From Bacteroides uniformis (GTDB taxonomy: Bacteria > Bacteroidota > Bacteroidia > Bacteroidales > Bacteroidaceae): a stretch of DNA of 64,000 nt. The translations under genes were made by a program, and so were the position numbers. The stretch covers positions 2,431,501-2,495,500 of the forward strand of contig NZ_CP102263.1 of the NCBI RefSeq assembly GCF_025147485.1, given 5' to 3'. Shown here piece by piece: positions 58,194 through 64,000 of this stretch (the first letter of the stretch is position 1; each line of letters begins with the position of its first letter). The notes below the pieces were generated by a model, which searched no databases, had not been told where the DNA came from, and saw only the letters and a program-made list of their open reading frames with translations.

Positions 58194-59360
58194 ATGGAAA
58201 ATACTAAGAATTCTTCCTTGGCAAAGCTCTTTCCGGTCATGCTTTGCTTCTTCGCCATGGGCTTTGTGGATTTGGTGGGCATCGCCTCCAACTACGTGAA
58301 GGCCGACTTGAACCTGACCGACTCGCAAGCCAACATATTCCCGTCTCTGGTGTTCTTCTGGTTCCTCATCTTCTCCGTACCTACGGGTATGCTGATGAAC
58401 CGCATCGGACGCAAGAAGACGGTGCTTCTCAGCCTTGTCATCACGTTTGCCTCTTTGCTTCTCCCGGTTTTCGGAGACGGCTACGTGCTGATGCTGCTCT
58501 CGTTCTCATTGCTGGGCATCGGCAATGCGCTGATGCAAACGTCGCTCAACCCGCTGCTTTCCAATATCGTAAGCGGCGAGCGGCTGGCAAGTACGCTCAC
58601 CTTCGGACAGTTTGTAAAAGCCATTGCTTCGTTTCTGGCTCCATACATCGCCATGTGGGGAGCTACGCAGGCCATTCCGTCTCTGGGCATGGGCTGGAGG
58701 GTGCTGTTCCCGGTCTATATGGTTATTGCGGTGATTGCCATTCTCTGGCTGAGCGGTACTTCCATCCGCGAGGAAAAGGAAGAGGGACGCCCTTCCACCT
58801 TCGGGGAGTGCCTCGCCCTGCTGGGCAAGCCGTTTATCTTTCTCTGCTTCCTGGGCATCATGTGCCATGTGGGCATTGATGTAGGTACGAATACCACAGC
58901 GCCCAAAATCCTGATGGAGCGTCTGGGCATGACGCTGGCCGATGCCGGCTTTGCCACCAGCCTTTACTTCATTTTCCGCACGGCGGGTTGCTTTCTCGGC
59001 GCCTTCATTCTTCAGAAGATGGCTCCCCGAACCTTCTTCGGCATCAGCGTGTTATGTATGTTGGCTGCGATGGTAGGGTTGTTCGTTTTCCATGAAAAGA
59101 CAATGATATACATTTGCATTGCCCTTATCGGTTTCGGCAATTCGAACATCTTTCCGGTTATCTTCTCTCAGGCGTTGCTTGCTATGCCACAAAAGAAGAA
59201 CGAGGTTTCCGGTTTGATGATTATGGGGCTCTTCGGCGGTACGGTATTTCCGATAGCAATGGGCTTGGCAAGTGATGCTGTAGGACAAAGCGGTGCCGTG
59301 GCTGTGATGACGGTAGGGGTAGTGTACTTGTTCTTCTATATGCTGCGTATGAAGCGGTAA
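58194..59360 (+). CDS. MFS sugar transporter, probable fructose permease
   Basis: The 388-residue protein has about twelve membrane segments and the MFS loop motif MNRIGRKKT (about residues 66-74). Its place between a fructosidase and a fructokinase matches the inner-membrane fructose transporter of the known fructan locus. It starts 18 bases after the GH32 gene and is followed by a 21-bp tandem repeat. Confidence 0.85.
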   Translation: MENTKNSSLAKLFPVMLCFFAMGFVDLVGIASNYVKADLNLTDSQANIFPSLVFFWFLIFSVPTGMLMNRIGRKKTVLLSLVITFASLLLPVFGDGYVLMLLSFSLLGIGNALMQTSLNPLLSNIVSGERLASTLTFGQFVKAIASFLAPYIAMWGATQAIPSLGMGWRVLFPVYMVIAVIAILWLSGTSIREEKEEGRPSTFGECLALLGKPFIFLCFLGIMCHVGIDVGTNTTAPKILMERLGMTLADAGFATSLYFIFRTAGCFLGAFILQKMAPRTFFGISVLCMLAAMVGLFVFHEKTMIYICIALIGFGNSNIFPVIFSQALLAMPQKKNEVSGLMIMGLFGGTVFPIAMGLASDAVGQSGAVAVMTVGVVYLFFYMLRMKR

Positions 59361-59368
59361 TCTTTGTT

Positions 59369-59469
59369 CGCAGGCTGCGGACACATATCCCAAGGCTGCG
59401 GATATCTGTCCCAAGGCTGCGGATATCTGTCCCAAGGTTGCGGATGTCTATCCCAAGCCTTGGGATAGA
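59369..59469. repeat. 21-bp tandem repeat between transporter and fructokinase
   Basis: CCCAAGGCTGCGGATATCTGT is present at 59389-59409 and 59410-59430 without change, then with changes at 59431-59451. A partial copy precedes (CGCAGGCTGCGGAC, 59369-59382). The array ends in TATCCCAAG-C-CTTGGGATA (59449-59467), a perfect palindrome. It is outside the coding regions. It could form hairpins and act on transcription or mRNA stability between the genes. Confidence 0.85.
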
Positions 59470-59544
59470 GATAATCCTTAGTTCTTAGAGACTTTTTAAT
59501 AGATAATTGGCAACTTTTCATTCTATAGTTAGGAACTTTTTTAT

Positions 59545-59552
59545 TAGGTTTG
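59545..59552 (+). promoter_or_regulatory. -7 element of the fructokinase gene
   Basis: TAGGTTTG matches TAnnTTTG, 63 bases before the fructokinase ATG. No strong -33 element is seen. Read-through from the transporter gene is also possible. Confidence 0.4.
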
Positions 59553-59615
59553 CAGCGGGTAGGACATTGAGTTTGCCGTGAATAAAATATATCATTCATT
59601 AAACAATATAATATT

Positions 59616-60503
59616 ATGAATAAGATAATAGTAGGTATGGGCGAGGCTCTGTGGGACTGCCTCCCCGAAGGAAAGAAGATAGGCGGTGCTCCGGCAAACT
59701 TTGCTTACCATGCATCGCAGTTTGGTTTCGACAGCCGTGTGGTCAGTGCCGTAGGTGCCGATGCGGATGGGGACGAGATTCTGGATGTGTTCGCCCGGAA
59801 GGGGCTGCGCACGCAGATTGAGCGCGTGCCTTACCCCACGGGAACGGTGCAGGTGACGCTCGATGCCGTGGGCGTGCCGTGCTATGAGATAAAAGAAGGC
59901 GTGGCCTGGGACAACATTCCCTTTACCGACGAACTGAAGCGTCTGGCACTGAACACGCGTGCCGTATGTTTCGGCTCTTTGGCGCAACGCAGTGAAACAA
60001 GCCGCATCACCATCAACCGTTTTCTCGACACGATGCCCGATGCGGAGGGGCAACTGAAGATATTCGACATCAATCTCCGCCAAGGGTTCTATACCAAAGA
60101 GATACTCTGCGAATCCATGCGCCGCTGCAACATCCTCAAGATAAACGATGAGGAGCTGGTGACCATCAGCCGTATTTTCGGCTACCCGGGCATCGACTTG
60201 CAGGACAAATGCTGGATTCTGCTGGCTAAATATAACCTGAAAATGCTTATCTTGACTTGTGGAACGAACGGCAGCTATGTGTTCACTCCGGGAGTGGTTT
60301 CCTTCCAGGAGACGCCCAAGGTACCGGTGGCGGACACCGTTGGAGCCGGTGACTCGTTCACGGCAGCCTTCACCGCTGCCATTCTCAGCGGGAAGCAGGT
60401 GCCCGATGCCCATAAACTGGCGGTGGAAGTCTCTGCCTATGTATGTACCCAGAGCGGTGCCATGCCGGAATTGCCGGTGGCCTTGAAAGAAAGGCTGGCA
60501 TAG
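59616..60503 (+). CDS. Fructokinase (PfkB family)
   Basis: The 295-residue kinase phosphorylates fructose (or a related sugar) with ATP. The N-terminal GGAPANFAYHASQFG segment (about residues 24-38) and the C-terminal DTVGAGDSFTAAFTAAILSG signature (about 240-259, anion hole and catalytic Asp) are typical of the ribokinase/PfkB family. It traps fructose released by the GH32 enzymes and imported by the transporter. Confidence 0.92.
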   Translation: MNKIIVGMGEALWDCLPEGKKIGGAPANFAYHASQFGFDSRVVSAVGADADGDEILDVFARKGLRTQIERVPYPTGTVQVTLDAVGVPCYEIKEGVAWDNIPFTDELKRLALNTRAVCFGSLAQRSETSRITINRFLDTMPDAEGQLKIFDINLRQGFYTKEILCESMRRCNILKINDEELVTISRIFGYPGIDLQDKCWILLAKYNLKMLILTCGTNGSYVFTPGVVSFQETPKVPVADTVGAGDSFTAAFTAAILSGKQVPDAHKLAVEVSAYVCTQSGAMPELPVALKERLA

Positions 60504-60532
60504 ATTTTTCTTATTCTTTTCACATTTTTCGT

Positions 60533-60540
60533 TATCTTTG
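60533..60540 (+). promoter_or_regulatory. -7 element of the sensor/regulator gene
   Basis: TATCTTTG lies 34 bases before the ATG at 60575 and 30 bases after the fructokinase stop. It gives the regulator its own promoter. Confidence 0.6.
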
Positions 60541-60574
60541 CTCATCTGCAATCTTAAATCAGAGGAAAGTGAAG

Positions 60575-63334
60575 ATGAGACAGCATAACCTTCGGATTTT
60601 ATTCTTTTTGCTCGTGCTTTGGGGAGTGGCGGTTGCCTGCTCCCGGCGCGAGGCACGTTTCCGTATCGGCGTTTCCCAATGTAGCGAGGATGAATGGCGG
60701 CGCCAGATGAACAGTGAGATACTCCGTGAAGCCCATTTCTACGAGGATGTGGAGGTGGACATCCGTACTGCTGTCGACGATAATGACCGTCAGGCAAAAG
60801 ACATTCGTGAGCTGATAGCCGAAGGGGTGGATCTGCTGATTGTGGCCCCTAATGAAGCCACTCCGATAACTCCGGTTGTGGAGGAGGCATACAACCGGGG
60901 CATTCCGGTGATTGTAGTGGACCGTAAAATCCTTTCGGACAAATACACGGCCTACGTCGGTGCAGACAACTACGAGATAGGGAAAGCTGTGGGAGAGTAT
61001 GTGGCCAATGTGCTGCATGGGCAGGGAGATGTGGTGGAAATCTCAGGTTTGGTGGGCTCCACACCTGCCGTAGACCGTCATCAAGGATTTGTGAAGGCTA
61101 TATCCGCTTATCCCGGTATCCGGTTGCTGGCCGTTGAAGACGGTGCCTGGTTGCAACTCAAGGCCGGAGAGAAAATGGATACTCTGCTGAGCCGCTTTCC
61201 GCATATCGACCTGGTGTATGCGCAGAATGACCGTATGGCGGCCGGAGCCTATGCTGCCGCTGCCCGAGAGGGGCGGGAAAAGGATATGCGGTTCATCGGC
61301 ATAGACGCCCTGTCCGGCAAAGACTATGGAGTGGAGAAAGTGCTTGCCGGCGAACTGGATGCCACGTTTATATATCCTACCGGTGGCGACCGCGTGATGC
61401 AGATTGCCATGGATATCCTGAACAAGCGTGATTTCCCCCGTGAAACTATCCTGGGCACTTCCGTCGTCGACCGCGACAATGCTCTCATCATGAAGATGCA
61501 GACCGCCCACATCGGCACCCTGGATGGAAAGATAGAAACCCTGAACGGAAAGATAAACCAGTATTTAGCCAGTTATGCCACGCAGCAGGTTGTCTTGTAC
61601 GGCAGTCTGTCCGCCCTATTGTTGCTGGTCGGTTTGTTGGTGGCTGTCTACCTCTCCTTGCGTGCCAAGAACCGGTTGAACCGTGAACTGTCCATGCAGA
61701 AAAAGAAACTGGAGGAACAGAAAACCCAGTTGATACAGCAGAAGGAACTGTTGGAAGTACAGAAGTCGCAGTTAGAACAGCTTTCCCATGAACTGGAGGA
61801 GGCTACGCACGCCAAGCTGGTGTTCTTCACGAATATTTCACACGATTTCCGTACTCCGCTGACGCTGATAGCCGATCCCATAGAGCAGCTTCTTGCCAAC
61901 CGCACCCTCGACGGACAGCCGCGCCAGCTCCTCGAGCTGATGAAAAAGAATGTGCATATCCTGCTTCGCCTGGTCAACCAGATACTTGATTTCCGGAAGG
62001 TGGAGAACGGGCGCATGGAGCTCCATCTCGAACCTTTTGATTTGCTCGACAGCTTCCGGGGCTGGAACGACTCTTTCCGCATGGCGTTGCTGAAGAAACA
62101 TATTGCTTTCAGCTTTGAGGCATCTCCCGATACGGACTTCCGGATGATGGCGGATGCGGAGAAGATGGAGCGCATTTACTTCAATCTCTTCTCCAATGCC
62201 GTGAAGTATACGCCGGAGAACGGGAAAATCACCGTACGGTTGTTAAAGTCGGAACAGAACTACAGTCTGTCCGTCTTCAATTCCGGCAGCTACATTTCTT
62301 CGACCGATGTGGAAGCCATCTTCGAGCGCTTCTATCAAGTGGACGGGCATCAAGCCGGTACCGGTATCGGACTGGCGCTGGTACGTGCCTTTGTAGAGAT
62401 GCATGGCGGTAACATTACGGCACGCAGTGACGAGAAAGGCACTACTTTCATCGTTACTTTCCCGCAGCAGGATGTTTCGCAGTACCATCCCACCATAGTG
62501 ACGTTGCCTGCCGAAGAGAAGGACGTGTCGTCCACCCTGATAGATACGGAAGTGAAGGCATGCGAAGAGGTGGTTGAGGCTGATTGTCCTACTGTGCTGG
62601 TAATTGACGATAATGCGGATATTCGCAACTATGTGAAGTCACTTCTGTCGAACGAGTTCCGTGTATTGGATGCTGCGGACGGGACAGAGGGTATCCGGCT
62701 GGCCATGAAGTATGTGCCGGATGTGATTATCTCCGATGTAATGATGCCCGGTATGGATGGTGTGGAATGCTGCCGCCGCTTGAAGGGGGAGTTGCAGACA
62801 TGCCATATCCCGGTGATTCTGCTGACGGCCTGCTCGCTGGACGAACAGCGTATCCAGGGCTATGATGGCGGTGCCGATTCTTATATTTCCAAACCATTCA
62901 ATTCGCAGTTGCTCTTGTCTCGTGTCCGCAATCTTATTGCAAACCGCCGTCAGTTGAGGCAGTTCTTCGGAGATAACCAGACTATCGAGAAGGAAGCCAT
63001 CAGTGATTTGGATAAGGGTTTCGTCTCCCGCTTCAAATCGCTTGTCGAGGAGAGAATGAAAGATGCGGAACTCAATGTGGAGGATTTGGGACGGAATATG
63101 GGTATGAGCCGTGTGCAGCTTTACCGTAAGCTGAAATCGCTGACCAACTATTCGCCGAATGAGCTGCTGCGCCAGATGAGGTTGAAAAAGGCTGCCTCAC
63201 TGCTTGCCTCCTCTGACATGACGGTAGCGGAGATTGCCTATGAAGTGGGCTTTTCGTCACCTTCCTATTTCACGAAATGCTATAAGGAACAGTTTGGGGA
63301 GAGTCCTACCGAGTTTCTGAAAAGAAGGGGATAG
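60575..63334 (+). CDS. Hybrid two-component system sensor/regulator of the fructan locus
   Basis: The 919-residue protein has an N-terminal membrane segment, a periplasmic sugar-binding-protein-like domain (about residues 28-310), a transmembrane helix (about 339-362), a coiled coil, a histidine kinase (NISHDFRTPLTL, His423; GTGIGLALV near residues 594-602), a receiver domain (SDVMMPGMDG, Asp721) and an AraC-type helix-turn-helix (about 815-919). This is the layout of the fructose-sensing regulator of the B. thetaiotaomicron fructan locus. It would bind fructose or a released sugar in the periplasm and activate the locus. The start is placed at 60575, downstream of its promoter. Confidence 0.95.
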   Translation: MRQHNLRILFFLLVLWGVAVACSRREARFRIGVSQCSEDEWRRQMNSEILREAHFYEDVEVDIRTAVDDNDRQAKDIRELIAEGVDLLIVAPNEATPITPVVEEAYNRGIPVIVVDRKILSDKYTAYVGADNYEIGKAVGEYVANVLHGQGDVVEISGLVGSTPAVDRHQGFVKAISAYPGIRLLAVEDGAWLQLKAGEKMDTLLSRFPHIDLVYAQNDRMAAGAYAAAAREGREKDMRFIGIDALSGKDYGVEKVLAGELDATFIYPTGGDRVMQIAMDILNKRDFPRETILGTSVVDRDNALIMKMQTAHIGTLDGKIETLNGKINQYLASYATQQVVLYGSLSALLLLVGLLVAVYLSLRAKNRLNRELSMQKKKLEEQKTQLIQQKELLEVQKSQLEQLSHELEEATHAKLVFFTNISHDFRTPLTLIADPIEQLLANRTLDGQPRQLLELMKKNVHILLRLVNQILDFRKVENGRMELHLEPFDLLDSFRGWNDSFRMALLKKHIAFSFEASPDTDFRMMADAEKMERIYFNLFSNAVKYTPENGKITVRLLKSEQNYSLSVFNSGSYISSTDVEAIFERFYQVDGHQAGTGIGLALVRAFVEMHGGNITARSDEKGTTFIVTFPQQDVSQYHPTIVTLPAEEKDVSSTLIDTEVKACEEVVEADCPTVLVIDDNADIRNYVKSLLSNEFRVLDAADGTEGIRLAMKYVPDVIISDVMMPGMDGVECCRRLKGELQTCHIPVILLTACSLDEQRIQGYDGGADSYISKPFNSQLLLSRVRNLIANRRQLRQFFGDNQTIEKEAISDLDKGFVSRFKSLVEERMKDAELNVEDLGRNMGMSRVQLYRKLKSLTNYSPNELLRQMRLKKAASLLASSDMTVAEIAYEVGFSSPSYFTKCYKEQFGESPTEFLKRRG

Positions 63335-63354
63335 CTGTTGTCTATCCCCCTTGT
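63327..63354 (+). terminator. Terminator of the regulator gene
   Basis: GGGGATAG (63327-63334) pairs with CTATCCCC (63342-63349), and TTGTTCTT follows. The stop codon lies within the first arm. Confidence 0.8.
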
Positions 63355-63396
63355 TCTTAATACACGTCTGTTTACTTCTGTAAATGATACTGGAAC

Positions 63397-63585
63397 TTAT
63401 TTCAGTATTTGAGGCAGGTTTTCCCTTCCCCAGAAGTAGTAAACACAGATTCCAATCCAGCTTGTGAGCAGGATGATAATTGCAACTAATAGTTTCTTCA
63501 CGCCGTCTACCGGCCACTTCATGATTTCAAGTACGGCTTTGACACACAGAACCACACCGATAATCCAAATGATAAATCCAATCAT
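63397..63585 (-). CDS. Small membrane protein with PLDc_N-like segment
   Basis: This 62-residue protein has two hydrophobic segments (about residues 2-20 and 32-51). The second ends WIGICVYYFWGREN, similar to the phospholipase-D-N-terminal-like (PLDc_N) membrane segment that occurs alone in many small bacterial proteins. Function is unknown. It faces the end of the regulator gene and lies downstream of the PFOR gene's terminator on the minus strand. Confidence 0.65.
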   Translation of the reverse strand: MIGFIIWIIGVVLCVKAVLEIMKWPVDGVKKLLVAIIILLTSWIGICVYYFWGRENLPQILK

Positions 63586-63619
63586 AACCTGTGATATTTA
63601 GTATTGTTAATTAAAAACA

Positions 63620-63656
63620 AATAGAGACTACGCCTTATTCAGGAGCAGCCTCTATT
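63620..63656 (-). terminator. Terminator of the pyruvate:ferredoxin oxidoreductase gene
   Basis: Read on the minus strand AATAGAGGCTGCTCC (63656-63642) pairs with a matching arm ending in CTCTATT at 63620, with a few mismatches, and is followed by TGTTTTT. Confidence 0.7.
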
Positions 63657-63675
63657 CTTTATTTAGTAATCGGAA

Positions 63676-64000
63676 TTACTCTGTAACTTCAGCGCCCCAA
63701 TTTTCTTTGGAAAGACGCTTGTAGCTATTGTAACGCCATTTAGCGTTTTCTTCAGCAGCCTTGAACAGCTCGTCGGCCTCCTGCGGATATTGCTTCATTA
63801 CGGATGCGTAACGAACTTCACCCTTCAGGAAGTCTTGGAATCCGCTCCAATCCGGTTCCTTGCTATCCAGCGTGAACGGATTCTTGCCTTCAGCCTCCAG
63901 AGCCGGGTTGTAACGCCACAAGTGCCAGTAACCGCACTTAACGGCCTTTTCTTCCTCTGCCTGGCTCTTGCCCATACCTGCCTTCAGACCGTGGTTGATA
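63676..64000 (-). CDS. Pyruvate:ferredoxin (flavodoxin) oxidoreductase, C-terminal part
   Basis: The last 108 codons or so of a long minus-strand gene run off the window. The reading frame is open to the edge, beyond an internal Met at 63975, with the upstream residues INHGLKAGM continuing the same frame. The sequence (KCGYWHLWRYNP, then GKNPFTLDSKEPDWSGFQDFL in overall form) matches the C-terminal end of PFOR/NifJ, the enzyme that converts pyruvate and CoA to acetyl-CoA, CO2 and reduced ferredoxin. Only the 3' end is visible. Confidence 0.88.
   Translation of the reverse strand, partial: INHGLKAGMGKSQAEEEKAVKCGYWHLWRYNPALEAEGKNPFTLDSKEPDWSGFQDFLKGEVRYASVMKQYPQEADELFKAAEENAKWRYNSYKRLSKENWGAEVTE

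Noticed and set aside
59389..59451. Possible CRISPR array
   Set aside because: Units are contiguous without spacers and there are no cas genes.
59336..59599. Minus-strand frame with repeated YPQPWD over the 21-bp repeat
   Set aside because: The peptide repeat only reflects a 21-base unit, a multiple of three; no start context, signal or conservation is visible.
59592..60797. 401-codon minus-strand frame opposite fructokinase and the regulator start
   Set aside because: Shadow frame spanning two real genes and their promoter.

Overview
The window is chromosomal DNA from a gut Bacteroides (Bacteroidales). It contains a SusC/SusD pair, a hybrid two-component regulator, Bacteroides-type promoter elements (TAnnTTTG at -7, in places a TTTG near -33), an M49 dipeptidyl peptidase III lipoprotein, a GH29 fucosidase and a PFOR end. 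It looks like a B. uniformis-type relative, but species cannot be settled from this sequence alone. The first 1.1 kb is the 3' end of an rRNA operon (23S end, 5S, terminator). No tRNA genes were recognised anywhere.

Layout. 1.2-8.4 kb: a small cysteine-rich lipoprotein, then a leucine operon (leuA, leuC, leuD, a second isopropylmalate/citramalate-synthase-like gene, a small membrane protein, leuB). A recognisable promoter, an Ile/Leu-rich leader peptide and a terminator/antiterminator precede it, so transcription attenuation is predicted. 8.4-28.6 kb: mostly housekeeping genes (cysK, a TPR protein, recQ, an AraC-type regulator, DPP III, an AlkD-like protein, a Fur-family regulator and purA, GH29 fucosidase, a membrane Zn peptidase, a transglutaminase-like protein, hisS, an EFR1-type ferredoxin, a BASS transporter, groES-groEL, a winged-helix protein, threonine aldolase). 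28.7-43.1 kb: a GH9-polysaccharide deacetylase fusion, a cbpA-cbpM pair, a complete IS256-family element, an etfB-etfA-TonB-like-acyl-CoA dehydrogenase operon, a DXS paralogue, a secreted C1 peptidase and a patatin-like protein.

43.3-63.3 kb is a polysaccharide utilisation locus for fructans or fructose-containing oligosaccharides. Order: SusC, SusD, a divergent GH32-like protein, GH32, GH172 (former DUF2961), GH32; then a second transcription unit with a GH32 of the DUF4980 type, an MFS sugar transporter and, after a 21-bp tandem repeat, fructokinase; then the sensor/regulator with a periplasmic sugar-binding-protein-like domain. The gene set resembles the known B. thetaiotaomicron fructan locus. 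It differs by the GH172 gene, whose known relatives act on alpha-fructofuranosyl or D-arabinofuranosyl bonds, and by the divergent GH32-like gene. An identical 11-mer lies upstream of both main promoters and is a candidate operator for the regulator.

The window ends with a small membrane protein and the 3' end of a pyruvate:ferredoxin oxidoreductase gene on the minus strand. The main points for a second look are the leucine attenuator, the IS256 insertion that splits an intrinsic terminator (and carries its own terminator/promoter arrangement), the GH172-containing fructan locus with its shared operator candidate, and two palindromic or tandem intergenic repeats.
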